Assembly (NCBI GenBank): GCA_002441345.1
Contig: DJVU01000085.1
Location: 53,844 to 117,843 of the forward strand
Source: Bacteroidales bacterium UBA6248
GTDB lineage: Bacteria > Bacteroidota > Bacteroidia > Bacteroidales > Lentimicrobiaceae
Reading direction: 5' to 3'
DNA: 64,000 nucleotides
How positions within the stretch are numbered: the first letter of the stretch is position 1; every line of letters starts with the position of its first letter. Of the stretch, positions 25,636 to 34,284 are shown piece after piece. Position numbers and translations under genes: made by a program. The notes under the pieces are model-generated. The model was not told the origin of the DNA. It searched no databases and worked only from the letters and a program-made list of their open reading frames with translations.

Positions 25636-26811
25636 GTGCAGTTTCACGTTAAATACCGGAATCCTGGGAAAGCCTGCCTGGTAAAGGTTCTGGCCTCGGC
25701 TCTTCTGATAGCCCTGGCAATACCTTCTGCTGCACAGCCACATAGGTTTCAGGCGTCAAACCTGCTGTTCGAAGCCCGGGCCAGCTATGGTTTCCTGATT
25801 GCCCATCACCTGGAAATGGAAATTTACAACAGCCATTTCCCTTCGCTTGAGTTCTCGGTATCACAGGCCACCTATGGAAAAAGGCAGTGGGAAGCACTCT
25901 ACAACTATCCGGTTACCGGAGTTTCTTACTGGAATGCCAAACTGGGGAATTCACCGGACCTTGGTTATGCCCACGCTCTTTATCCGTTTATCAGCTTTCC
26001 GCTAATCAGGGAAGACAAACAGGAAGTAAATTTCCGACTGGGAGCCGGGCTTGCCTATCTGACAACGAAATTCGACCGGCTCTCGAATTACAAGTACAAT
26101 GCCATCGGTTCGCATCTGAATGCAGCAATCAACCTGTTAATGGAATACCGCTGGAAACCGGTTAAACACCTGCAGCTTTCGGGAGGAATTCAGCTTATGC
26201 ACTTTTCGAATGGCTCCACCCGAACGCCCAATTTCGGGTTAAACATTCCATCCATAACCGGAGGAGCTGCATTCAGACTCAATGCTGAAAACCCCTACAT
26301 CCGCCGTCGCATACGCCCAAGCCTCAAAATGTACGAATTCGACGGGAAAGAATTTATTGAAGTAAAACTTGGAACCACTTTCGCCACCAAAGAGTCGGGC
26401 GACACCGACGGAAGACGCTTTTTCATTTATTCCGGATTTCTGACGGCAATGAAAAACCTTGATTACAAACATAAGGCCGGACTCTGCTTTGATCTTTCAT
26501 GGGACGGTTCCGACTCTCTGCTGGTTGCCCGCAGCAATCACGATCCCTATAATCCGCGCGAACTGACAAAACCCGGCCTCAGTGCTGCTTATGAGCTTGT
26601 ATTAGCCCGTACCTCATTCGCCTTTAATCTCGGGTTTTACCTTGGCGGGAAGGACAAAAGCGAAGGAATGACATACTATAAAATGGGAATTCACTACCTG
26701 ATCTCCAACAACCTTTTCGCAAACCTGACGCTTAAGACCCACTTTGCACGGGCCGATTATGTGGGCATCGGACTCGGCTACAGGTTTAAATGGGGTTATT
26801 ATCTGAAATAA
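25636..26811 (+). CDS. PagL-like lipid A deacylase (acyloxyacyl hydrolase family)
   Basis: A 391-residue outer-membrane beta-barrel enzyme that probably removes an acyl chain from lipid A. A basic-hydrophobic signal peptide (about 1-34) ends PSAAQ. The central barrel holds the PagL catalytic pattern, LMHFSNGS, giving H189, S191 and N192, preceded by strands such as FRLGAGLAYLTTKF. The C-terminal half adds further strands ending KTHFARADYVGIGLGYRF. It is about twice the length of proteobacterial PagL, as is common in Bacteroidota. Start is GTG; no ATG exists before the signal peptide. Confidence 0.82.
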   Translation: MQFHVKYRNPGKACLVKVLASALLIALAIPSAAQPHRFQASNLLFEARASYGFLIAHHLEMEIYNSHFPSLEFSVSQATYGKRQWEALYNYPVTGVSYWNAKLGNSPDLGYAHALYPFISFPLIREDKQEVNFRLGAGLAYLTTKFDRLSNYKYNAIGSHLNAAINLLMEYRWKPVKHLQLSGGIQLMHFSNGSTRTPNFGLNIPSITGGAAFRLNAENPYIRRRIRPSLKMYEFDGKEFIEVKLGTTFATKESGDTDGRRFFIYSGFLTAMKNLDYKHKAGLCFDLSWDGSDSLLVARSNHDPYNPRELTKPGLSAAYELVLARTSFAFNLGFYLGGKDKSEGMTYYKMGIHYLISNNLFANLTLKTHFARADYVGIGLGYRFKWGYYLK

Positions 26812-26860
26812 CGAGCCTTTGTGTACGTTTTACATCAGAATCATACAAACACGGCTTCGC

Positions 26861-26892
26861 TTTAGCCCGACAAGCGGGATTTTGTACATTTG
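26861..26892 (+). promoter_or_regulatory. Promoter of the GIN-domain lipoprotein gene
   Basis: TTTA (26861-26864; one mismatch to TTTG), N20, TACATTTG (26885-26892). Start predicted about 25 nt before ATG 26923. Confidence 0.5.
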
Positions 26893-26922
26893 ATCCCCGG
26901 CAGCCGATGCTGAAATGCCCGA

Positions 26923-27672
26923 ATGAAAAAACAGAAAATCACCGGAATACTTGTATTAACGCTGAGCGTTGTACTTCTTGCGTCATGCAAACCGGAGCAG
27001 CTCGACGACTGTTTTACAAGCACCGGCTCTCTGACCACTGAAGAACGCAGCCCCGACTTTTACAACCGCATTTCATTGAACGACAATGTGAATCTGGTGC
27101 TGGTTGCCGGCAACCAACCCATGCTTAAAGTCGAAGGTGGGAAAAACCTGCTGAAAGCCATCAAAACCAGCGTCTCCGACAGCACTCTTGAAATTCGTAA
27201 CACTATGAAATGCAACTGGGTGCGCAATTACAAAAAAGAAATAACGGTTTATGCAACGGCTCCGGCTCTGAAAGAGATAAGATATGAGAGCTCGGGTGAT
27301 GTGAGAACGATTGGTCAGCTTGCCGTCGACTCACTCGAGTTCAACATCTGGGGAGGCTCCGGAACCATAGAGCTGGACGTAAATTCCGAAAATCTGAAGC
27401 TTGCCCTGCACTACGGCACAACCGATCTGCACGTAAAAGGCAAAAGCATCATTACTACCATATTTGCAAACAGTTATGGCCCATTTTATTGCGATAATCT
27501 GATTTCAAATATTGTGTATATCCGAAACAGCGGTACCAATGACTGCCGGGTTTACGCCAGGCACATACTGGAAGTAGAAATTACTTCTGTTGGCAGCATT
27601 TATTATGCCGGGGATCCTTTTCAGCTGAAAAGCCACATCTCCGGCAGCGGAAAGCTCATCCGCATGGAATAA
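26923..27672 (+). CDS. GIN-domain (DUF2807) lipoprotein
   Basis: A 249-residue lipoprotein. The signal peptide ends in the lipobox LLASC (Cys at about 25). The body is a repetitive beta-helix-like fold of the putative auto-transporter adhesin head GIN family: ISLNDNVNLVLVAGNQPMLKVEGG, then LEFNIWGGSGTIEL and IVYIRNSGTNDCRVYA with turns of alternating hydrophobic residues. Members are common and abundant in Bacteroidota, with no proven function. It is anchored in a membrane, probably the outer. It ends 9 nt from the end of the converging proS. Confidence 0.85.
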   Translation: MKKQKITGILVLTLSVVLLASCKPEQLDDCFTSTGSLTTEERSPDFYNRISLNDNVNLVLVAGNQPMLKVEGGKNLLKAIKTSVSDSTLEIRNTMKCNWVRNYKKEITVYATAPALKEIRYESSGDVRTIGQLAVDSLEFNIWGGSGTIELDVNSENLKLALHYGTTDLHVKGKSIITTIFANSYGPFYCDNLISNIVYIRNSGTNDCRVYARHILEVEITSVGSIYYAGDPFQLKSHISGSGKLIRME

Positions 27673-27681
27673 AGATTGTTT

Positions 27682-29157
27682 TTAATACGCTCTTGCAAAT
27701 ACCACCCGGCGAGCGGAAGGTTTACCGGTAAGGATGCATTTCCCTTCTTCCGGTTTTGCATCCAGAGGAATCAGGCGTATGGTTGCTTTGGTCTTCTCTT
27801 TAATTTCCTGTTCGGTTTCGGGAGTACCGTCCCAGTGCGCAAGAATAAAGCCCCCCTTATTATCGAGCAGGTCAACAAACTCATCCCAGGTATCGGCTTT
27901 GGTGGTCATATTCTCACGGAAATCGAGAGCCTTCTGGTAAAGATTTTCCTGTATACTCTGAAGCAGGTGTTCAACTTTTACATCGATATCGGCAAGCTGA
28001 TACGAAGCTTTCTCGAGGGTATCCCGGCGAGAGACCTCCACGGTCCCATTTTCCAGGTCGCGGGGCCCGATAACAAGTCTCACAGGCACGCCTTTAAACT
28101 CATATTCGTTGAATTTCCAGCCCGGTTTATAGGTGTCGCGGTCATCGTATTTCACTGTGATGCCCTTAGCCTTTAATTTGGCAACTATCCCATCCACCCT
28201 GGCGGAAATGGCCTGCAGTTGTTCGTCCGTTTTGTAGATTGGAATAATAACAACCTGTGTCGGAGCAAGTTTCGGTGGAAGAACCAATCCATGATCATCC
28301 GAATGTGCCATAATAAGGGCACCCATCAGGCGGGTTGAAACGCCCCAGGATGTAGCCCAAACGTATTCCAGCTTATTTTCACGGCTCAGGAATTGAACTT
28401 CAAACGCCTTTGCAAAATTCTGTCCCAGAAAATGGGATGTACCGGCCTGAAGTGCCTTCCCATCCTGCATCAGTGCTTCGATGCAGTAGGTTTCAACGGC
28501 ACCGGCAAAACGCTCGTTCGGCGATTTCACGCCTTTCAGAACGGGGACTGCCATAAAATTTTCGGCAAAATCGGCATATACGTTCAGCATCTGCTCCGTT
28601 TCGGCAATGGCCTCTTCGGCGGTAGCATGAGCTGTATGTCCTTCCTGCCACAGAAACTCCGCGGTACGAAGAAACAGGCGTGTCCGCATTTCCCAGCGCA
28701 CTACATTTGCCCACTGATTGATGAGCAGAGGCAGATCGCGGTACGACTGTATCCAGTTTCGGTACGTATCCCAGATAATCGTTTCAGAAGTAGGCCTGAC
28801 GATCAGCTCCTCTTCCAGTTTTGCGTTTTCATCCACAACCACGCCTTTACCGTCCGGATCGTTTTTCAGGCGGTAGTGGGTAACCACAGCGCATTCTTTG
28901 GCAAAACCTTCAACATGGCTGGCTTCCTTACTGAAGAATGATTTTGGAATAAAAATCGGGAAATAAGCGTTGACATGCCCGGTATCCTTGAACATTTTAT
29001 CGAGAGCCGCCTGCATCTTCTCCCAGATTGCATATCCGTATGGTTTGATAACCATACATCCTCTAACCGCTGAATTTTCAGCGAGATCAGCTTTAATAAC
29101 CAGATCGTTGTACCATTGAGCGTAATTTTCTGCCCTTGAAGGAAAATCTTTAGCCAT
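27682..29157 (-). CDS. proS: Prolyl-tRNA synthetase (archaeal/eukaryotic-like class)
   Basis: Charges tRNA-Pro with proline. The 491-residue class II synthetase has motif 2 in RTRLFLRTAEFLWQEGHTAHAT and motif 3 in ATSWGVSTRLMGALIMAHSD. An anticodon-binding domain follows (about 285-390, LAPTQVVIIPIYKTDEQLQ). The C-terminal zinc-domain remnant (about 400-491) ends ARRVVFARAY. The order and length, without the INS editing insertion between motifs 2 and 3, are those of the archaeal/eukaryotic-like type, which Bacteroidota often carry. Confidence 0.95.
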   Translation of the reverse strand: MAKDFPSRAENYAQWYNDLVIKADLAENSAVRGCMVIKPYGYAIWEKMQAALDKMFKDTGHVNAYFPIFIPKSFFSKEASHVEGFAKECAVVTHYRLKNDPDGKGVVVDENAKLEEELIVRPTSETIIWDTYRNWIQSYRDLPLLINQWANVVRWEMRTRLFLRTAEFLWQEGHTAHATAEEAIAETEQMLNVYADFAENFMAVPVLKGVKSPNERFAGAVETYCIEALMQDGKALQAGTSHFLGQNFAKAFEVQFLSRENKLEYVWATSWGVSTRLMGALIMAHSDDHGLVLPPKLAPTQVVIIPIYKTDEQLQAISARVDGIVAKLKAKGITVKYDDRDTYKPGWKFNEYEFKGVPVRLVIGPRDLENGTVEVSRRDTLEKASYQLADIDVKVEHLLQSIQENLYQKALDFRENMTTKADTWDEFVDLLDNKGGFILAHWDGTPETEQEIKEKTKATIRLIPLDAKPEEGKCILTGKPSARRVVFARAY

Positions 29158-29192
29158 TTTATGTTTTATGGTATGGAATTTGTTAATTTTCA

Positions 29193-29268
29193 GGGGTGCA
29201 ACACACCCCGAATAAGTGGCACAAAATTAATAAAATTAACGCAGTACAAACATCCGGGAAATGCCCGG
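29193..29268 (+). other. Two hairpins in the leader of the Tyr-rich lipoprotein gene
   Basis: GGGGTG-CAACA-CACCCC (29193-29209) and CCGGG-AAATG-CCCGG (29254-29268). Neither is followed by a T-run, so they are not terminators. No TAnnTTTG box is found nearby. They could be operators or RNA structures controlling translation; this is inference. Confidence 0.35.
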
Positions 29269-29304
29269 GAAGCAAACACTGCAAATCAAAGGGAGGACCT
29301 TAAT

Positions 29305-31098
29305 ATGAGAACTTTACTGTTATTCGTTGTATCCAGCGCTTTATTTGTTTCGGCATGTACAACACAATATCAGGCCCGTAACACCTACGACGACCTTTAC
29401 TACTCGCCCGGCGATGCAGTTGCAACGCAACAGGTAACCACCGTCAGTCCTGCCGTTCCTGAAACCCGCTATCCCGATGCGGAAACACAGGTACAGTACT
29501 ACGACAACCAGCAGGAACAACAGGCAGCCGAAGCCTACGACAACAACTACCAGACCGAAAGCTACAATTACCAGACTTCTGAACAATATACCGATCCCTA
29601 TACAGGCAATACATACGTCACCAATAATTATTACAATACAGACGACTACTACGACTATGCGTATACTGCCAGGCTTCGCCGGTTCCACTCAAATTACCAC
29701 TTCAACAGCTACTATTCACCATACTACACCAACCTTTACTGGTACGACTACAACCCCTGGAGCTGGGGAACAAGCATTTATCTCGGATACAACTGGTGGT
29801 ATCCCAGCTTCTATTACGGATGGGGTTACCCCTACTACGGTTACGGAAGTTTCTGGAGGTATTCATACTGGGATTATCCCTACGGTTACGGATGGGGGTA
29901 TCCATATTATGGTTACGGCAGCTACTGGAGCGGATACCGTCACGGCTACTGGGATGGATACTATGCCGGATCAAACTATTTTAACAGTCATGACTACAAC
30001 TCCTATTACTACGGACCGCGCGGCGGCGGCATCAGTGGAAGCTCCGGCAGCGGACGCAATGCTGCTACCTTCGGCGAACGCTATGAAGCCGCTGTAAACA
30101 GTGGCCGTATAGAAGGACAGCGCACCTCTCCTATTGGCGTTTCAGGCTCTGGCCGGAACACCGGAACCCCAACTACCGGACGTACTGCTGATCCCGGCAG
30201 AAACACCGGAACCGTAAACCCCGGACGTACCACTGATCCCGGCAGAAACACCGGAACCGTAAGCCCCGGACGTACTGCTGATCCCGGCAGAAACACCGGA
30301 ACGGTAAGCCCCGGACGTACCACTGATCCCGGCAGAAACACCGGAACCGTAAGCCCCGGACGTACCACTGATCCCGGCAGAAACACCGGAACCGAAACCC
30401 CCGGACGTACTACCGTTACCCCAAATCCCGGTGTAATTGTTCAACCCGGACGCAGCAACACACCAGCGCCCGGACGTACAGATCAGCCTTCTGCCGAACC
30501 TTCAGGAATTAACAGCGGAGCAAGGATGCAGCAGCCTGCCACCCAGCCATCGCGGTATTCCGCTCCTGCAAATCAAGGGGTAAGGGTTACCTCACCTCAG
30601 GAGAGAAGCGCCACGCAGGGCAACACCAGGGAATCGCAGAACCCGGCTTATCAGAGACCCGCAACCATGCAACAGCCTGCAGAAAGCGGCCGTACTCCTC
30701 AGTCGTATACTGCCCCGGGATACAACAAACCAAAATCCAGCAACGAATATACCAGTCCGAGGTATCGCAATATGCGCGAAACCAACGTAAACCCGGGTCA
30801 GCAAAGCGTGCCTTCGGGACAGCAGGGGACACCCAGAGTAACCACACCTCAGCGTTATTCCAATCCACGCACAACTCCCTCGCGCTCTAACGATCAGAAC
30901 TATCAGGCTCCATCGCGTTCATCGGGAGGCAGCTATTCGGCACCGGCACGCTCCTCATCATCGGGAAGCGGCTATTCAGCACCATCAGGGTCTTCCTCCG
31001 GCGGCAGCAGCTATTCAGCACCGTCACGCTCATCCTCTTCTTCTTCACCCTCCTCTTCAGGAAGTGGCAGATCATCATCAGGAAGCGGACGCAGGTAA
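29305..31098 (+). CDS. Tyr-rich and repeat-rich lipoprotein, unrecognised
   Basis: A 597-residue protein with a lipoprotein signal (MRTLLLFVVSSALFVSAC, Cys at about 18). Residues about 25-130 are rich in Tyr, Gln and Asn. About 130-245 are Tyr/Gly/Trp-rich, with repeats of GWGYPYYGYGS. Residues 283-372 hold six 15-residue units of GRNTGT-PGRT-DP. The remainder is Pro/Gln-rich and ends in an Arg/Ser/Gly tail (SYSAPSRSSSS pattern). The low-complexity, disordered character suggests a surface or matrix component; no enzyme domain is visible. ATG 29305 has a Shine-Dalgarno GGGAGGA at 7-8 nt. The frame upstream of it (from 29161) lacks a signal peptide and is rejected. Confidence 0.75.
   Translation: MRTLLLFVVSSALFVSACTTQYQARNTYDDLYYSPGDAVATQQVTTVSPAVPETRYPDAETQVQYYDNQQEQQAAEAYDNNYQTESYNYQTSEQYTDPYTGNTYVTNNYYNTDDYYDYAYTARLRRFHSNYHFNSYYSPYYTNLYWYDYNPWSWGTSIYLGYNWWYPSFYYGWGYPYYGYGSFWRYSYWDYPYGYGWGYPYYGYGSYWSGYRHGYWDGYYAGSNYFNSHDYNSYYYGPRGGGISGSSGSGRNAATFGERYEAAVNSGRIEGQRTSPIGVSGSGRNTGTPTTGRTADPGRNTGTVNPGRTTDPGRNTGTVSPGRTADPGRNTGTVSPGRTTDPGRNTGTVSPGRTTDPGRNTGTETPGRTTVTPNPGVIVQPGRSNTPAPGRTDQPSAEPSGINSGARMQQPATQPSRYSAPANQGVRVTSPQERSATQGNTRESQNPAYQRPATMQQPAESGRTPQSYTAPGYNKPKSSNEYTSPRYRNMRETNVNPGQQSVPSGQQGTPRVTTPQRYSNPRTTPSRSNDQNYQAPSRSSGGSYSAPARSSSSGSGYSAPSGSSSGGSSYSAPSRSSSSSSPSSSGSGRSSSGSGRR
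30151..30420 (+). repeat. In-frame 45-bp tandem repeat, six units
   Basis: Units start at 30151, 30196, 30241, 30286, 30331 and 30376. Each encodes GRNTGT followed by (V/P/E)xPGRT and usually (A/T)DP. Units 3 to 5 are nearly identical at the DNA level; the first and last are more diverged, as in repeats that expand in the centre. It is an obvious site for copy-number variation. Confidence 0.9.
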
Positions 31099-31141
31099 AT
31101 CCGGAAGGTTCAATTCTCATTCTGACTAAAAAACAAACAAA

Positions 31142-32581
31142 ATGAAACGATTCATTTTCCTTATTGCATTGCCTTTACTTACCGTTTCAGGACTAAAGGC
31201 CCAAAATGAAATAGATGCGCTGCGTTATTCCAGACTCAATTATTCTGGTTCGGCACGCTTTGTCTCCATGGGCGGTGCATTCGGAGCACTGGGAGCCGAC
31301 TTCACAAGTCTCAGCCACAACCCCGCAGGTATTGGTCTGTACCGCAGCTCGGAAATTGTACTTACACCATCCATCAGCATCAGCAATTCCGAAGCCGTTA
31401 TCAATGGCTCTTACCGCGACGATTCACGATATAACTTCAACCTCGGAAATGTTGGAATTATAATGAATAACAGTCTTGAAAAAAAGAACCCGCAGTCGGC
31501 CTGGCGTAACATTCAGTTTGGTTTCGGACTTAACCGGATGGCCAATTTCAATAACCGGGTAAGCATCGATAACGACAATAATTATTCAAGTTATCTGAGC
31601 TCGTATCCGGGTGCTGCCAACGGAAAACATCCCGGCGACTTAGGAGCATTCGACACACGACTGGCCTACAATACCGATTTGTTGTTTGTTACCGATTCCG
31701 CCACCTGGCAATATGGAGTGGATAAGCCTTATGGCGGGGTAAACCAGCGGAAGCTTATCGACAGCAAAGGATCGATCAACGAGATGGCATTTACCTTCGG
31801 CGGGAATTATATGGACAGGCTTTATTTGGGTGCTACCATCGGGATTCCGAATATAAGGTATTCGGAAACCGCCACCTATACCGAGACGGCACTTGCCGGC
31901 GACACCACGGTATTCTCGGGCATGACACGTACCGATATGCTTGAAACCAGCGGCACCGGAGTTAATTTTAAATTCGGACTGATTTTCAGGGCAACCGACT
32001 GGCTTCGGCTGGGCGGCGCCATCCATACCCCGACTTTCTTCAGTTCTATGGCCGATGACTATACCTCCACCCTCCGTTCGAGGTTCGACAACGGGTATAC
32101 AGCCAGCGCAAAAGCATCGGGATATTACGAATACGAGCTGAATACCCCCATGCGCGCAATTGCCAGTGTCGGAATTGTTATCGGTAAATCCGGCATTATC
32201 AGCGCCGACTACGAATACGTTAATTATGCCAAGGCCCGGCTGCGCGCACCCGATTATGATTTCTATGATGAGAACAACGCCATCAGAGAAATTTACCAGG
32301 CTGCAAACAACTTCAGGCTTGGAACGGAGTGGCGGTACGGAGCCCTGAATTTCAGAGGCGGATATGCACTGTCGGCAAACCCCTATGTAACCGGAATCAA
32401 CTCTGCCATGCCCTCCTACTCTTTGGGTCTTGGAATCCGTGAGCGTTCATTCTACATCGACCTTGGCTGGGTGTATTCGGAATACGACGATGAATATTAC
32501 CTCTACAGCGGAATTGAAAGTCCGGCAAGGACCACCATTTCAAACAACACGTTTATGCTTACACTTGGCATAAAGTACTAA
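31142..32581 (+). CDS. OmpP1/FadL-family outer-membrane transport protein
   Basis: A 479-residue beta-barrel. The signal peptide (1-20) ends GLKAQ. It is followed by the family-typical ARFVSMGGAFGALGADFTSLSHNPAGIG (about 38-65), the plug-like region of FadL/OmpP1-type channels. The remainder is alternating beta strands, ending in an aromatic-hydrophobic NNTFMLTLGIKY strand (a C-terminal OMP signal). Probably a channel for hydrophobic or other small compounds. It follows the Tyr-rich lipoprotein gene by 43 nt and probably shares its transcript; a strong terminator closes the unit. Confidence 0.85.
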   Translation: MKRFIFLIALPLLTVSGLKAQNEIDALRYSRLNYSGSARFVSMGGAFGALGADFTSLSHNPAGIGLYRSSEIVLTPSISISNSEAVINGSYRDDSRYNFNLGNVGIIMNNSLEKKNPQSAWRNIQFGFGLNRMANFNNRVSIDNDNNYSSYLSSYPGAANGKHPGDLGAFDTRLAYNTDLLFVTDSATWQYGVDKPYGGVNQRKLIDSKGSINEMAFTFGGNYMDRLYLGATIGIPNIRYSETATYTETALAGDTTVFSGMTRTDMLETSGTGVNFKFGLIFRATDWLRLGGAIHTPTFFSSMADDYTSTLRSRFDNGYTASAKASGYYEYELNTPMRAIASVGIVIGKSGIISADYEYVNYAKARLRAPDYDFYDENNAIREIYQAANNFRLGTEWRYGALNFRGGYALSANPYVTGINSAMPSYSLGLGIRERSFYIDLGWVYSEYDDEYYLYSGIESPARTTISNNTFMLTLGIKY

Positions 32582-32618
32582 AACTTCAGTAAACTATTCA
32601 ATTCCTATATATCCTCTG

Positions 32619-32648
32619 CCCGGCTGTATTTGTCAGCCGGGTTTTTTT
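32619..32648 (+). terminator. Terminator after the OmpP1-like gene
   Basis: Stem CCCGGCTG / CAGCCGGG (32619-32626 with 32634-32641), 7-nt loop, then T7. Confidence 0.9.
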
Positions 32649-32685
32649 ATGTATAAGCAATTACTATGTTGAATTACTGCGACGG

Positions 32686-34185
32686 CTACTTCGCACCAAG
32701 GCGTGAAAGACCTGCTCTGGCTTTTTGGGTTATGCCGGTTCGGTACTCACTGTATTGAAGAGAAAGGCAACGCTTAAAACAAGATTCAGCTTTTACGTTT
32801 TCACCCTGCACTTCATAAATCAGTCCTAGCTGCAGGGATGCATTTGCAGCGTAATACCATGGCTGACTGCTTCCTTTATCAATCACCTCAGTGTAAAGCA
32901 AGACTGCGGATTCAATGTGCCCAAGCTGATGTTCGTTGCGGGCTTTCCGGTAATTCAGTTCGAGTCTTTCTTTTTCCGAAGGAAGCATTTGGGCAGTACA
33001 TCCCGACAGCACTTGTGAAACCATTGGATAATATCCTCCGTCGAAAAGGAGACGTGCTTTCAGCAGGCAAACGGAGGGTGTATCGCCGCTTTCTGCATCG
33101 TTTAATGCCAGTCTGTCGCCGTCGATCCGTGCATTCCCCCTAACTTTCGCTTTAAGCATGGACTGACGGTATCCGTTCAGGTTGCCGTTGAGCAATTCGA
33201 TCCATGCCAGCCGCTGGTAGGCCGATTTGATGAAGCTATTGCCTTTGTATTGATTAACATAACGAAGGAACCAGACGGATGCTCCTGCATCAAGCTTTTG
33301 GATGCGCACCAGTCCGTTCAGGTAATTCATATAATGAAAAGGATAATACTCCGGTCCGGCCGGGCTTCTGCTCAGAGCGGCAAGCGCTTCATCGTTATTG
33401 CCGGCATGCATATGAAAAACGGCAGCTGCATAGGCAAGAAGGGGGCTTGCTCCGGCCAGATCTCTGAACATTGGCTGACTCAGCAGATTATTTACATACC
33501 CTGAGCCCGCAGTTTGCTCCCCACCCAGATTGAAAGAGATGAAAGTGAACAAAAAGAGGCTTTCGGTCTGAAGGTAGGGAAATTTCTGTGAAAGGCCCGG
33601 CGACTCAAGTACGTCCTGAATCATAGACATGCCATCGGAAACGGTTCCCTGCATATCGAGAAGGCGGGTAAGCCAGCGATAGTTTTCAGGCACCGATCCT
33701 ACGAGCACCTGCATAATTCCTTCGGCTGTCTGATTGGGAAGAAAATCCGGGAATCGTTTCCGGTTGGCTGCTAAAAGCCGGTAAGCCCTGTTGATCTCGA
33801 TGGCAGCGGTGGTATAACCTCCGAACTTCAGCCGGAGGGCGGCCCATTGCATATCCGTCATTGCCTGGGTATAGAGTGTCCAGGGGGATTCGGGATTCCC
33901 GGCCTCCAGCGCACGGTAAACCTGGTATTTGGATGCAGCCAGTTGTTTAAAACGGACTTCATCCTCATCAATCATTAGTTGAAGGAAACGTATATAATTA
34001 TTAAGATAAGCCACGATGGGTGCTGAAGCCGGATTTTTTTCATTGTGCAACAGGGTTTCAGCCTTTTTGAAACGAAGCTTCAGAATGTTGTTATAGGCTT
34101 CGGTACAGGCAGGCGACAGATCTGCGGCCGGGAGGACGGACAAGCTGGAGAATAGAAGGCTCAGTACAATCAGCAGTCGTTTCAT
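32686..34185 (-). CDS. TPR-type repeat protein with signal peptide, unrecognised
   Basis: A 499-residue exported helical-repeat protein. The signal peptide is MKRLLIVLSLLFSSLSVLPAAD. The remainder is a run of helix pairs with TPR-like spacing, clearest at the C-terminus (about 435-485, YYAANASLQLGLIYEVQGENVKAESCFKRCL) and at about 90-150. The middle contains conserved-looking DGMSMIQDVLESPG. TPR proteins act as scaffolds; nothing points to a specific partner. ATG 34185 gives the signal peptide, so the GTG at 34206 is not used. It sits just after the zinc-ribbon gene's terminator with its own -7 box. Confidence 0.7.
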   Translation of the reverse strand: MKRLLIVLSLLFSSLSVLPAADLSPACTEAYNNILKLRFKKAETLLHNEKNPASAPIVAYLNNYIRFLQLMIDEDEVRFKQLAASKYQVYRALEAGNPESPWTLYTQAMTDMQWAALRLKFGGYTTAAIEINRAYRLLAANRKRFPDFLPNQTAEGIMQVLVGSVPENYRWLTRLLDMQGTVSDGMSMIQDVLESPGLSQKFPYLQTESLFLFTFISFNLGGEQTAGSGYVNNLLSQPMFRDLAGASPLLAYAAAVFHMHAGNNDEALAALSRSPAGPEYYPFHYMNYLNGLVRIQKLDAGASVWFLRYVNQYKGNSFIKSAYQRLAWIELLNGNLNGYRQSMLKAKVRGNARIDGDRLALNDAESGDTPSVCLLKARLLFDGGYYPMVSQVLSGCTAQMLPSEKERLELNYRKARNEHQLGHIESAVLLYTEVIDKGSSQPWYYAANASLQLGLIYEVQGENVKAESCFKRCLSLQYSEYRTGITQKARAGLSRLGAK

Positions 34186-34226
34186 CTGGAGAGGAAGCAG
34201 CAGCACCGGCAGGTGCCTGTAAAAAT

Positions 34227-34234
34227 CAAAGATA
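34227..34234 (-). promoter_or_regulatory. -7 box for the TPR-protein gene
   Basis: TATCTTTG on the minus strand, directly after the T-run of the upstream gene's terminator. No -33 TTG. About 40 nt from ATG 34185. Confidence 0.4.
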
Positions 34235-34261
34235 AAAAAAAGGGAGAAGCGCTCTTCTCCC
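34234..34261 (-). terminator. Terminator of the nif3/zinc-ribbon operon
   Basis: Read on the minus strand: stem GGGAGAAG / CTTCTCCC (34261-34254 with 34249-34242), loop AGCG, then eight T. Confidence 0.85.
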
Positions 34262-34284
34262 CTTTATAAATCGTTACCGGAATC

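Noticed and set aside
29161..29304. A longer N-terminus for the Tyr-rich lipoprotein
   Set aside because: The lipoprotein signal begins at ATG 29305, which has its own Shine-Dalgarno; the upstream codons run through two hairpins.
30151..30420. The regular repeat array as a possible CRISPR
   Set aside because: Units are contiguous 45-bp tandem copies within one reading frame, without unique spacers, so it is a coding repeat.
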